From an uncultured Actinotalea sp. (lineage in GTDB: Bacteria; Actinomycetota; Actinomycetes; Actinomycetales; Cellulomonadaceae): a DNA stretch of 13,640 nt. The position numbers were made by a program, and so were the translations under genes. The stretch spans positions 1 through 13,640 of the forward strand of contig NZ_CAMPHH010000068.1 of the NCBI RefSeq assembly GCF_946885855.1, given 5' to 3'. Positions within the stretch are counted from its first letter, which is position 1. Each line of letters opens with the position of its first letter. Below are positions 1 to 7,379 of this stretch, piece by piece. The notes below the pieces were generated by a model. The model was given only the letters and a program-made list of their open reading frames with translations, was not told the DNA's origin and searched no databases.

Positions 1-2849
1 ACCGAGCTGTACGCGACGACGCCGCGGCGCAGCTGGTCCACCGCGCGGCGGGCCGTCGTCCGGGTCGCCGACGACGGCGCGGCCTGGCCGATCTGGTCGA
101 GCAGGTCGATGACCTGCTTGCACCACCGCACGAAGTCCCCGGCCGCCAGCTCCGTGCCGGTGAGGACGGTGCCGAGGCTGCGACCGGAGGCCCAGCGGTG
201 GATCGGCTCCACGAGCCCGGTGTCCAGCGGCCGGGTGGCCTGCAGCCGGTGCGCGAGCTCGAGGTCCTCCAGCCGTGACCAGACGCGCACCGTCTCGTCG
301 AGGGCCTGCCCGAGCCGCCCCTGGGGGCCACCCGGCACCTGCGGGACGTGCTCGCGCTCCTCGCGGCGGGCCTCGAAGACGACCGTCGAGACGACGGCGG
401 CCAGGGCCGGCGCGTCGAGGCCGTCCCACACGCCGCGACGCAGGCACTCCGCGACGAGCAGGTCGCTCTCGGCGTACAGCCGGCGCAGGAACTGCCCCGA
501 GGAGGTGACGCGCAGGCGGTCCCGACCTGGCGCGCCGTCGGCGTCATCGGTCACGGTCTCGAGGTAGCCCGTGGCGCTGAGCACGTCGCAGATCCGGTCG
601 AAGACCCGGGCGATGGAGCTCGTGCGGCCCTCGATGCGCCGCACGAGCGCGTCGTGCTCGCGCTTGAGCCGGTGGTACCGCTCGGCCCAGCGCGCGTGGT
701 CCTCGCGCTCGGAGCACCCGTGGCACGGGTGCGCCCGCAGACGACGGCGCAGCCCGGCCACCGTGGCGTCGTCGGCGGCGGGCGCCCGGTCCTTGCGGCC
801 GCCGCGGTCCGGCCGGGCCGCGCGAGCGGGGTCCGCCAGGGCGCTGCGCATCGCGGAGGCGAGATCGCGCTTGTGGGCGGCGTTGCGGGGCGAGAACTGC
901 TTGGGGATCCGGACCGAGGTGACGGTGCGGACCCCGCGCTCGAGGTCGGCGGCGGTGAGGGTGCGGACCTGCCGCTCCCCGGTGAGGACCGTCGGTCGCG
1001 GCCCGTCCAGGCCCGCGTCGCGGCCGGGGTCGAGCACGACCGCGTACCCGGCACGGCGACCGCTCGGGATCTCCACGACGTCCCCGATGCGGAGCTGCTC
1101 CAGGCTCGCCCGGGCCTCCGCCCGGCGCGCCCGGGCCGCCTCGCGGGACAGGTCCTGCTCCCGGTCCGTCAGCTGGCGCCGGATCCGCGAGTACTCCGCG
1201 AAGTCGCCGAGGTGGCACTCCATCGCCTTGGCGTAGCCCTCGAGGGCCTCGGCGTGGGACTGCGCCTGCCGGGCGAGGCCGACGACGGCGCGGTCCGCCT
1301 GGAACTGCGCGAAGGAGGTCTCCAGGACCTCCCGCGCCCGCTCGCGGCCGACCTGCGCGACGAGGTTGACGGCCATGTTGTAGGTCGGGCGGAAGCTGGA
1401 CCGCAGCGGGTAGGTCCGGCGCGAGGCGAGACCGGCCAGGGCGACGGGGTCCAGCGCGCCGTGGTCGACGACGACGGCGTGCCCCTCGACGTCGATGCCG
1501 CGCCGCCCGGCGCGTCCGGTGAGCTGGGTGTACTCCCCCGGCGTGATGTCCACGTGCGCGGAGCCGTCCCACTTGGTCAGCTTGTCCAGCACCACCGACC
1601 GTGCGGGCATGTTGATGCCGAGCGCCAGCGTCTCCGTGGCGAAGACGACCTTGACCAGGCCGCGGGAGAAGAGCTCCTCGACGGTCTCCTTGAACAGCGG
1701 CAGCAGGCCCGCGTGGTGCGAGGCGATCCCGCGTTCGAGCGCCTGGCTCCACTCCCAGTAGCCGAGGACGGCGAGGTCCTGCGCGGGCACCGCGGCGCAG
1801 CGCTGCTCGACGATCGCCCGGATCTGCGCCTCCTGCTCCGCCGTCGTCAGCCGCAGGCCGGAGCGCAGGCACTGCTGCACGGCGGCGTCGCAGCCCGCGC
1901 GGGAGAACACGAAGAAGATGGCCGGCAGGAGCGCCTCGCGGTCCAGCACGTCGACGACGGCGAAGCGCGGCGCCGGTCGGCGCGAGGGCGTGGGCACGCC
2001 GCGGCGCCCGCCCCGTCCCCGGAACCCGCGGTCGCCGGGTCCGCTGCCGCGGTAGGGCCCCTCGGCACGTTCCAGCCGCCGCAGCGCCTGCGCGAGCTCC
2101 GGGTTGATCGGGGGGTCCACGCCGGGGGCGGTCGGGTCGACGTGCCCGGCGTAGAGGTCGAAGAGGCCGTCGCGCGTCATGACGTGCTGCCACAGCGGCA
2201 CGGGCCGGACCTCGCTGACGACGACGGCGGTGTCGCCGCGGACCATGGTCAGCCAGTCGCCGAACTCCTCGGCGTTGGACACCGTGGCCGAGAGCGAGAC
2301 CAGCTGCACGTCGTCGGGCAGGTGGATGATCACCTCTTCCCACACCGGTCCGCGGAACCGGTCGGCGAGGTAGTGCACCTCGTCCATGACGACGAAGGCC
2401 AGGCCGTCCAGCGCCGGTGAGCCGGCGTAGAGCATGTTCCGCAGCACCTCGGTCGTCATGACGACGACGGGCGCGTCCCCGTTGACGCTCGTGTCCCCGG
2501 TGAGCAGGCCGACGGCGTCCGGGCCGTACCGGCGGACGAGGTCGCCGTACTTCTGGTTGCTCAGCGCCTTGATCGGCGTGGTGTAGAACGCCTTGCGCCC
2601 CTGCTGCAGCGCCAGGTGCACGGCGAACTCGCCGACGACGGTCTTGCCCGCGCCGGTCGGCGCCGCGACGAGCACCCCGCGGCCACCCTCGAGGGCCTGG
2701 CAGGCGTCACGCTGGAAGTCGTCGAGCTCGAACTCCAGGAGCCGGGTGAAGGCGGCCAGCTCGGTGCGCTGCTCGGCCGCGCGGCGGCGGGCGGCGGCGT
2801 ACCGCTCGGCGGGGCTGGGCTCCGGGGACACCCGGGACGTGCGGGACAT
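1..2849 (-). CDS. helY: HelY-type Ski2-like DEVH-box RNA/DNA helicase (C-terminal end cut by window edge)
   Basis: This is a superfamily 2 ATP-dependent helicase of the Ski2/Mtr4-like HelY family, which is expected to unwind RNA or RNA/DNA in the cytoplasm; the exact substrate in actinobacteria is not settled. The frame is open from the ATG at 2849 to the left edge, giving 949 visible residues. Walker A APTGAGKT lies at residues 63-70, DEVH at 156-159, motif III SAT at 187-189, and motif VI GRAGRRG at 445-451. A long C-terminal region follows with a CHGC pair, in a stretch resembling the HelY family. The last visible residues (LRRGVVAYSSV) resemble the family's extreme C-terminus, so only a few residues are probably missing. 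An arginine/glycine-rich insert (residues 267-284) separates the two helicase domains. The ATG is supported by a TAGGCT box 6 nt upstream, suggesting leaderless transcription. The gene follows dgk by 56 nt. Family assignment is firm; the cellular role is inferred. Confidence 0.95.
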   Translation of the reverse strand, partial: MSRTSRVSPEPSPAERYAAARRRAAEQRTELAAFTRLLEFELDDFQRDACQALEGGRGVLVAAPTGAGKTVVGEFAVHLALQQGRKAFYTTPIKALSNQKYGDLVRRYGPDAVGLLTGDTSVNGDAPVVVMTTEVLRNMLYAGSPALDGLAFVVMDEVHYLADRFRGPVWEEVIIHLPDDVQLVSLSATVSNAEEFGDWLTMVRGDTAVVVSEVRPVPLWQHVMTRDGLFDLYAGHVDPTAPGVDPPINPELAQALRRLERAEGPYRGSGPGDRGFRGRGGRRGVPTPSRRPAPRFAVVDVLDREALLPAIFFVFSRAGCDAAVQQCLRSGLRLTTAEQEAQIRAIVEQRCAAVPAQDLAVLGYWEWSQALERGIASHHAGLLPLFKETVEELFSRGLVKVVFATETLALGINMPARSVVLDKLTKWDGSAHVDITPGEYTQLTGRAGRRGIDVEGHAVVVDHGALDPVALAGLASRRTYPLRSSFRPTYNMAVNLVAQVGRERAREVLETSFAQFQADRAVVGLARQAQSHAEALEGYAKAMECHLGDFAEYSRIRRQLTDREQDLSREAARARRAEARASLEQLRIGDVVEIPSGRRAGYAVVLDPGRDAGLDGPRPTVLTGERQVRTLTAADLERGVRTVTSVRIPKQFSPRNAAHKRDLASAMRSALADPARAARPDRGGRKDRAPAADDATVAGLRRRLRAHPCHGCSEREDHARWAERYHRLKREHDALVRRIEGRTSSIARVFDRICDVLSATGYLETVTDDADGAPGRDRLRVTSSGQFLRRLYAESDLLVAECLRRGVWDGLDAPALAAVVSTVVFEARREEREHVPQVPGGPQGRLGQALDETVRVWSRLEDLELAHRLQATRPLDTGLVEPIHRWASGRSLGTVLTGTELAAGDFVRWCKQVIDLLDQIGQAAPSSATRTTARRAVDQLRRGVVAYSS

Positions 2850-2855
2850 GCCGTC

Positions 2856-2861
2856 AGCCTA
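2856..2861 (-). promoter_or_regulatory. Candidate leaderless -10 box of helY (TAGGCT)
   Basis: On the minus strand TAGGCT is followed by GACGGC and then the helY ATG. A TAnnnT hexamer ending about 7 nt before the start codon is the usual layout of actinobacterial leaderless promoters. No Shine-Dalgarno sequence precedes this ATG and no clear -35 is visible. It would give helY its own promoter inside the run of minus-strand genes. Confidence 0.5.
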
Positions 2862-2905
2862 GGCAGACGCGCTGCGGACGCACGGTGCGGCCAGGAGGGG
2901 CACAG

Positions 2906-3841
2906 TCAGGACAGCAGCCGCACCGCGCCCGGGACGACCTCGGCGAGCATCGGCAGCGGGCCGAGCCGCTCGCCGTCGGCGTAGGCCACGGGCGGCGCAG
3001 GCCCCAGCGGGCTGGGCTCGACCAGCACGCTGCGGCTGCGCAGCACCGTGCACGCGGGGTGACGCACGTGCCCGCCGGAGAACACCCGGGGGAAGACGGC
3101 GAGCAGCTCCGCGCGGCTCAGCGGTCCGGCGACGAGGACGTCCAGGAGCCCGTCGTCCATGCGCGCGTCCGGGGCGATGCGCATCCCGCCACCGAACTGC
3201 GGCGCGTTCGCCACCGCGACGAGCGTGCCGGTCGACTCCCACGTCGTCCCGTCGTCGAGCGTCAGGCGGTACCCGTAGGGCCGGAACGTGCGCAGCTCGG
3301 TCAGGAGGGCCCGGACGTAGCGCGCCGTGCCGCGCGGCCAGGTCAGGGTGTTCGCCCGGGCGTTGACGGCGGCGTCGACGCCGCAGGACAGGACGCCGAG
3401 GTACCACTCCCGCTGGGCGTACCCGGGCGGTCCGACGGAGACGGCGTCCAGCGCCCGGACGCCGTCCGTCCCACGGCCGAGGGCGCGCTCGATCGCCGCC
3501 AGCGCCGCCTCCGGGTCGTGCGTCGGCAGGCCGTGGACACGCGCGATGTCGTTGCCGCTGCCCGCCGGGACGACGCCGAGCGGCAGGTCCGTCCCCGCCA
3601 CGACGCCCGCACCCAGGTGCACCATCCCGTCCCCGCCGACGACGACGAGCGCGTCCAGCCCGTCGACCACCGCCTGGCGGGCCCGCTGGACCGCACCCGC
3701 GGCGTCCGGGCCGGACAGGTCCACGACGTCATGCCCCCGCCGCCGCGCCGCCGTCGTGAAGCGGTCCCCGCGGGTGGCGCCGCGTCCGTGCCCGGCGGTG
3801 GGGTTGACGACGACGCCGAGGCGGAGCCCCGCGGCGCTCAC
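2906..3841 (-). CDS. Diacylglycerol-kinase-family lipid kinase
   Basis: This 311-residue protein belongs to the DAGK catalytic-domain family (YegS/DgkB/sphingosine kinase-like), which transfers phosphate from ATP to a lipid hydroxyl at the membrane surface. Visible motifs are the N-terminal NPTAG nucleotide-binding turn (residues 13-17), GGDGM (69-73), and PAGSGND (92-98). The rest has the two-domain character and usual length of about 300 residues. The residue after GGDG is Met rather than the Thr of the classic GGDGT motif; from memory this variant also occurs in actinobacterial homologues. I chose the GTG at 3841 because it overlaps the tatC stop as GTGA and puts the conserved start of the fold about 8 residues in. 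The frame stays open further upstream, but only through tatC in another frame. The gene is last in the tat run, ending 56 nt before helY. The lipid substrate cannot be told from sequence. Confidence 0.9.
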   Translation of the reverse strand: MSAAGLRLGVVVNPTAGHGRGATRGDRFTTAARRRGHDVVDLSGPDAAGAVQRARQAVVDGLDALVVVGGDGMVHLGAGVVAGTDLPLGVVPAGSGNDIARVHGLPTHDPEAALAAIERALGRGTDGVRALDAVSVGPPGYAQREWYLGVLSCGVDAAVNARANTLTWPRGTARYVRALLTELRTFRPYGYRLTLDDGTTWESTGTLVAVANAPQFGGGMRIAPDARMDDGLLDVLVAGPLSRAELLAVFPRVFSGGHVRHPACTVLRSRSVLVEPSPLGPAPPVAYADGERLGPLPMLAEVVPGAVRLLS

Positions 3842-4647
3842 CGGTCGTCGGGGGTCGTGACGGCCGTGCCGGGAGACGCGAGCTCGCGCGTGCGGTGCGC
3901 GTCGTCCCGGCGGTCGCGCAGGACGCACACGCCGACGGCGAGGAAGTAGAGGGCGAGCATGGGCACGCCGACGGCGAACATGGTCACCACGTCCGGCGTC
4001 GGGGTGGCGAAGGCGGAGAACGTCATGACGAGGACGACCGCCCAGCGCCAGCCCTGGAGCCACGTCGCGCCGCGGACGAGGCCCGCGAAGCTGAGCCCGA
4101 CCATGAGGACGGGGAGCAGGAAGGCGATCCCGAACGCGAGGATCACGCGCATGACGAAGCTGAGGTAGAGCTGGGCGTCGATGAGGTTCGCCGCCTCGTC
4201 GGGCGTGAACTCGGTGAGCAGCCGCACGGCGTTGGGCAGGACGCGCCACGCCAGGTAGCCGCCCGCGAGGAACAGCGGGGCCGCCGCGGCGATGAAGGCG
4301 ACGGCGGAGCGGCGCTCCTTGGTCGTGAGCCCGGGCGTGACGAAGAGCCACAGCTGCAGGAGCCACCACGGGCTCGACAGGAAGACGCCCAGGAAGAGCG
4401 AGACCTTGATCTTGACGTCGAACGAGGTCGCCACGCCCGGGAAGTTCAGCGACGTCAGCCCCTCGCGGTCGAGCGAGACGATCGGCTGCTGGAGGGCGTC
4501 GAGCACCGGGTCGTAGAGGAACCACCCGACGACCGCCCCCACGAGCAGGCCGGCTGCGGCGAGGACGACACGCCGACGCAGCTCGACGAGGTGCTCGCGC
4601 AGGGGCATCCGCCCGTCGGGGTTCTTCCGACGGCGCTGACCGATCAC
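3838..4647 (-). CDS. tatC: Twin-arginine translocase subunit TatC
   Basis: TatC is the six-helix membrane receptor for twin-arginine signal peptides and exports folded proteins together with TatA. From the GTG at 4647 the protein is 269 residues. The N-terminal signature HLVELRRR lies at residues 19-26, preceded by KNPDGRMPL, which is typical of actinobacterial TatC. The WLLQLWLFVTPGL...KER segment follows at about 95-112. Hydrophobic segments fall near 27-45, 82-103, 115-135, 160-185, 202-218 and 224-243. The GTG is 4 nt after the tatA stop with no clear Shine-Dalgarno site, consistent with translational coupling. An ATG at 4608 (MPLREHL) is a shorter alternative but would remove the conserved NPDGR. 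The stop overlaps the lipid kinase GTG by 4 nt. No tatB is in the window. Confidence 0.96.
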   Translation of the reverse strand: MIGQRRRKNPDGRMPLREHLVELRRRVVLAAAGLLVGAVVGWFLYDPVLDALQQPIVSLDREGLTSLNFPGVATSFDVKIKVSLFLGVFLSSPWWLLQLWLFVTPGLTTKERRSAVAFIAAAAPLFLAGGYLAWRVLPNAVRLLTEFTPDEAANLIDAQLYLSFVMRVILAFGIAFLLPVLMVGLSFAGLVRGATWLQGWRWAVVLVMTFSAFATPTPDVVTMFAVGVPMLALYFLAVGVCVLRDRRDDAHRTRELASPGTAVTTPDDR

Positions 4648-4651
4648 GGGG

Positions 4652-4912
4652 TCAGGTGGTCGGGCCGCGGTCGCTGTCGGCGGCGCGGTGCTCGGCGGCC
4701 GCCGGGGGCGCCGTCCCGTCCGCGGCGGGACGGTCCTCCTCGCGACGAGGTTCGACGGCACGCGGACGGTCGTCCTGGAGGTCCTTGACCTCGCTCTTGA
4801 AGATCTTCAGCGACTGACCCACGCTCCGTGCGAGGTCCGGCAGCCGCCGCGCCCCGAAGAGCAGGAGGATGATGAGGACCAGGATGACGATCTGCATGGT
4901 GCCGGGTCTCAT
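4652..4912 (-). CDS. tatA: Twin-arginine translocase pore subunit TatA
   Basis: This 86-residue TatA protein oligomerises to form the membrane passage of the Tat system. It has a short N-terminal transmembrane helix (about residues 5-19), the FG hinge (19-20), an amphipathic helix with ARRLPDLARSVGQSLKIFKSEVKDL (21-45), and a charged, disordered tail rich in Pro, Ala, Glu and Arg. The ATG at 4912 is fixed by a strong AGGAGG site 7 nt upstream. An in-frame ATG at 4966 would add 18 basic residues unlike any TatA start and was rejected. It is followed after 4 nt by tatC. The upstream 69-nt gap may hold its own promoter. Confidence 0.96.
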   Translation of the reverse strand: MRPGTMQIVILVLIILLLFGARRLPDLARSVGQSLKIFKSEVKDLQDDRPRAVEPRREEDRPAADGTAPPAAAEHRAADSDRGPTT

Positions 4913-4919
4913 GCTTGTT

Positions 4920-4925
4920 CCTCCT
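4920..4925 (-). promoter_or_regulatory. Shine-Dalgarno site of tatA
   Basis: AGGAGG on the minus strand sits 7 nt before the ATG at 4912. It decides this start over the in-frame ATG at 4966, which would be translated through it. Confidence 0.85.
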
Positions 4926-4964
4926 CGCAGGGGCTGCGCGGCGGTCCGTCGGGACCGTCGGCTC

Positions 4965-4970
4965 ATCGTA
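4965..4970 (-). promoter_or_regulatory. Possible -10 box of tatA (TACGAT)
   Basis: TACGAT fits the actinobacterial TAnnnT consensus and lies in the 69-nt gap upstream of tatA, which would give a leader of roughly 45 nt carrying the Shine-Dalgarno site. No convincing -35 element is seen, so this is tentative. tatA may instead be read through from pafBC. Confidence 0.3.
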
Positions 4971-4981
4971 ACCAGGCGACC

Positions 4982-5305
4982 TCAGTGCGTGTACGAGCGC
5001 CAGCGCGCGTACGCGGCCTCGTGGCGGGCCTGGCGTGCGGCGCGGCGCCGCGCGGTGCCCTCGGCGGCGAGCGCGCGCCGGGCCCGTGCCGGCTCGGGAT
5101 CGGTGAGGTCCACCGGGACCGGTGAGGTCAGCGGGAGCGTCGCCGCTCGGGCCTCCGCCTGGTCGGCGAGCTCGCCGAACACCTGCGAGGCCCGATCGAG
5201 CTCGGCCAGGAGGCGCTTGCCCTTGCGGTACAGGTCCCGCCCGAGGAAGAACGCACCCGTGAGCGTGCCGAGGACGAGCAGCGTCCAGACGGTGAACCAG
5301 AGCAC
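4982..5305 (-). CDS. Small single-pass membrane protein of unknown function
   Basis: This 107-residue protein has one N-terminal transmembrane segment (about residues 3-22). A basic patch follows (GRDLYRKGKRLL), then a helical, coiled-coil-like stretch (about 33-55), and an Arg/Ala-rich cytoplasmic tail (73-100) ending in SYTH. I do not recognise a named family. The layout, membrane anchor plus amphipathic helix plus charged tail, recalls TatA/TatB loosely. It lacks the TatA FG hinge and the hydrophobic segment is longer, so I do not call it TatB. The GTG start at 5305 is 4 nt after the pafC stop and is preceded by a TAGGCT box rather than a Shine-Dalgarno site. It sits between pafC and tatA. 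The coding call is good; the function is unknown. Confidence 0.8.
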   Translation of the reverse strand: MLWFTVWTLLVLGTLTGAFFLGRDLYRKGKRLLAELDRASQVFGELADQAEARAATLPLTSPVPVDLTDPEPARARRALAAEGTARRRAARQARHEAAYARWRSYTH

Positions 5306-5309
5306 CCGG

Positions 5310-6296
5310 TCAGCCTAACGTCGCGGGCCGCGGGGCGGCGTCGTCGTACCGCGCCAGCGCCCGTGCGGCGGCACCCGCCGCCTCCGCCGCGGCGTCGGGC
5401 GGGTCGACCGCGCGGACGTCGTCGGCCAGCCGCAGGAGCAGCTGGCGCAGCCACGCGCGGGAGGCGACGGGCAGGGTGACCCGGAAGCCGCCGTCGGCGA
5501 GGTCCACGACGCCCTCCACGGGCAGCTGCTCGGCGACCCACCGGGCGCGCCCGGACAGCTCGACCGTGACCCGCTCGTGCGCCGCGTCCGCCTCGAAGGT
5601 CGCCGGCGCCTGCGGCCGCTCGGGCCGGTGCGCGACGGGCTCGTCGAGGACGCCCAGAGCGAGGATCCGGTCGAGGCGGAAGAGGCGCTCCCCGCCGGCG
5701 CTGTGGCACCACGCCTGCAGGTAGGACCGCTCGTCGCCGGTGACGACCTGCAGCGGGTCGACCTCCCGCTCGCTCGTGCGGTCGGCCGCGTCCACGTAGC
5801 GCAGGTGGACCCGCCGGCCGGCGCGGACCGCGGCCCGCGCGCCGGCGACCACCTCCGGGTCGGCCTCGAGCGCGAGGTGGACGTCGACCGTCGAGGCCGC
5901 CTCCCCCGTCGCGGCGGTGAGGGCCTCGAGCGTGCTCGCCAGCACCGCCCGCTCCCGCTCGTCCAGCGCCTGGCCGACCGACTCCCCCAGCGCCCGCAGG
6001 GCCGCCACGAGCACCACGGCCTCGCGGGTCCCCAGCCGCAGCGCGCGGCCCATGCCCCGGGACTGCGTGAGGCGGACCAGCCCGGAGTCGAGCGACGCGG
6101 CGTCGAAGTCGATGAGGTCGTCCGGGAAGTAGCCGGGCGTACCGGTCATCCACAGCAGGTCGACGTCGTCGAGCACCTGGCGGGCGCTGACGCCGAACTG
6201 CGCGGCCAGCTCCTCCACCGTCGCGCCGTCGGTGCGGTCCAGGAACGCCACCATGCCGAGCAGCCGGACGAGGCGTTCGGGCGTGCGGTCAGCCAC
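5310..6296 (-). CDS. pafC: WYL-domain transcriptional regulator PafC
   Basis: PafC pairs with PafB to form a heteromeric transcription activator that, in mycobacteria, drives the LexA-independent DNA-damage response, including recA. This 328-residue copy has an N-terminal winged helix-turn-helix (about residues 5-60, with TVEELAAQFGVSARQVLDDVDLL). A WYL domain follows at about 145-215, with HLRYVDA, the SYLQAWC position of the WYL signature, and FRLDRI. The C-terminal WCX-like extension holds SRAWLRQLLLRL. The GTG at 6296 overlaps the pafB end by 8 nt, indicating coupled translation. Despite the gene name, the known role is transcriptional rather than proteasomal. No proteasome gene is in the window. 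Confidence 0.93.
   Translation of the reverse strand: MADRTPERLVRLLGMVAFLDRTDGATVEELAAQFGVSARQVLDDVDLLWMTGTPGYFPDDLIDFDAASLDSGLVRLTQSRGMGRALRLGTREAVVLVAALRALGESVGQALDERERAVLASTLEALTAATGEAASTVDVHLALEADPEVVAGARAAVRAGRRVHLRYVDAADRTSEREVDPLQVVTGDERSYLQAWCHSAGGERLFRLDRILALGVLDEPVAHRPERPQAPATFEADAAHERVTVELSGRARWVAEQLPVEGVVDLADGGFRVTLPVASRAWLRQLLLRLADDVRAVDPPDAAAEAAGAAARALARYDDAAPRPATLG
5312..5317 (-). promoter_or_regulatory. Candidate leaderless -10 box of the 107-residue membrane protein gene (TAGGCT)
   Basis: TAGGCT, then GACCGG, then the GTG at 5305. The hexamer overlaps the pafC stop codon. The nine bases TAGGCTGAC are identical to those before helY. There is no Shine-Dalgarno site, so translation is either leaderless or coupled to pafC. 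Confidence 0.45.
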
Positions 6297-7344
6297 GGTC
6301 CGCCTCCGTCACCCGGGCGTCGGTGGACGGTGCTGGCGATCGGTCGCCGGTCACCCGCTCCCCCATCGCCACGGCGGCGCGCAACCGGGTCACGACGGCG
6401 TCCCGCAGCGTTCCGGGCGCCAGGACGACGACGGCGTCCGTGTACCCGATGATCTCGTCGGCGAGGTCGGAGGTGCGCTGGTACGGCACGGCGAGGAGGT
6501 CCGCGCCCTCCGGCGCCGCGACGCCGTCGGGCGCCGGGCCGGGGTCCGCCGCGGCCCGGGCGCGCAACGCGCCGGCGCGGTCCGGGGCGACGGCGAGCCA
6601 CCCCGTGCGGGCGTCCGCCTGCTGCACGCTCGTGACCAGGGCGAGCGGGTCGGCGTCGGCGGGCACCGTGAAGGCCCCGCGCTCCCCGACCGCGCGGATG
6701 CGGCCGGTGATCCGGCTGAGCCGGAAGACGCGGGGCGCATCCCGGTCCCGGTCCCGGCCGACGAGGTACCAGCCGCCGCGGCTGGCGACGAGGCGCCAGG
6801 GCTCGACGTGCCGCGTGAGGACCTCGCCCGTGCTCGCGGCGCGGTAGGTGAAGGAGACGACCTGGCGGTCGTGCGCGGCGTCCAGGAGGGGTGCCAGCGC
6901 CGGTCCCGCGGGGTGGACGCGTGGCGCCAGACCCGCGACGGCGTCGGCCTCGCCCGGCGTGTCACCGACGACCCGCAGCTTGGTCAGGGCCCGCGACGCG
7001 TCCCCGCGCAGCGTCTGGTCGTTCCAGAACTCCGCGGCGAGCGTCAGGACGCCGAGCTGGGCGGCGGACAGCTGCAGCGGCGGCAGCGCGTACGCGTCGG
7101 TGTCGATCCGGTAGCCGACCTCGTCGCCGTGGGCCGCCGCGGTCACCGTGACCACCGGCACGCCGAGGTCGCGCAGGATGTCCTTGTCGCGCTCGAACTT
7201 CCGCTCGAACGCCTCGGTGCTCGCGCCGTCGTCGTACCCGGCCACGGAGGCGCGCACCTGCTCCTTCGTCATGGGGGCGGTGGTGTTGACCAGCGCGATG
7301 ACGAGGTTGAGCAGGCGCTCGGCCTGGGGGATGGAGTCGGGCAT
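6289..7344 (-). CDS. pafB: WYL-domain transcriptional regulator PafB
   Basis: This 351-residue partner of PafC has an N-terminal winged helix-turn-helix (about residues 6-65, with FERKFERDKDILRDLGVPV), a linker region, and a WYL domain (about 150-218). The WYL domain shows FTYRA, GGWYLVGRDRDRDAPRVFRLSRI and the full WYLV signature. A C-terminal WCX-like domain spans about 245-330. In actinobacteria the WYL domain is thought to sense a DNA-damage-linked ligand, and the pair activates promoters without LexA. The ATG at 7344 has no Shine-Dalgarno site but has TAGCGT 8 nt upstream, pointing to a leaderless transcript. The gene is first of a likely operon with pafC. Its upstream neighbour is a divergent DUF3866 gene, where pafA is found in mycobacteria. 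Confidence 0.94.
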   Translation of the reverse strand: MPDSIPQAERLLNLVIALVNTTAPMTKEQVRASVAGYDDGASTEAFERKFERDKDILRDLGVPVVTVTAAAHGDEVGYRIDTDAYALPPLQLSAAQLGVLTLAAEFWNDQTLRGDASRALTKLRVVGDTPGEADAVAGLAPRVHPAGPALAPLLDAAHDRQVVSFTYRAASTGEVLTRHVEPWRLVASRGGWYLVGRDRDRDAPRVFRLSRITGRIRAVGERGAFTVPADADPLALVTSVQQADARTGWLAVAPDRAGALRARAAADPGPAPDGVAAPEGADLLAVPYQRTSDLADEIIGYTDAVVVLAPGTLRDAVVTRLRAAVAMGERVTGDRSPAPSTDARVTEADRG

Positions 7345-7352
7345 CGGGGTTC

Positions 7353-7358
7353 ACGCTA
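7353..7358 (-). promoter_or_regulatory. Candidate leaderless -10 box of pafB (TAGCGT)
   Basis: TAGCGT, then eight bases, then the pafB ATG. It matches TAnnnT at about the distance expected for leaderless initiation and forms the left arm of the inverted repeat. No -35 is evident. Confidence 0.5.
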
Positions 7359-7367
7359 GCGGGCCGG

Positions 7368-7373
7368 TAGCGT
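7368..7373 (+). promoter_or_regulatory. Candidate leaderless -10 box of the DUF3866 gene (TAGCGT)
   Basis: TAGCGT, then GACGGC, then the GTG at 7380. Six intervening bases would place the transcript start on the G of the start codon. It forms the right arm of the inverted repeat. There is no Shine-Dalgarno site. Confidence 0.5.
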
Positions 7374-7379
7374 GACGGC

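Larger units (their letters stand above)
7351..7375. repeat. Perfect 8-bp inverted repeat in the pafB/DUF3866 divergent region
   Basis: TCACGCTA (7351-7358) and TAGCGTGA (7368-7375) are exact reverse complements separated by 9 bp. The repeat fills most of the 35-bp gap between the divergent starts at 7344 and 7380. Each arm contains TAGCGT reading toward its own gene. It could be two mirrored -10 boxes, a dimeric operator, or both. Confidence 0.75.

Noticed and set aside
348..2420. 690-codon open frame on the plus strand opposite helY, and similar long frames opposite other genes (e.g. 10845-12329)
   Set aside because: Very GC-rich coding DNA leaves antisense frames open by third-position bias. 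The translations are Arg/Gly/Ala/Val-rich without motifs, while the opposite strand encodes clear helicase or RibBA motifs.
2906..4525. 539-codon frame suggesting a fusion of an unknown domain to the lipid kinase
   Set aside because: The first 228 codons are an out-of-frame reading of tatC. The kinase begins at the GTG at 3841, overlapping the tatC stop.
4652..4966. Longer TatA starting at the ATG at 4966
   Set aside because: It adds 18 basic residues before the membrane helix and runs through a perfect AGGAGG site that serves the ATG at 4912.
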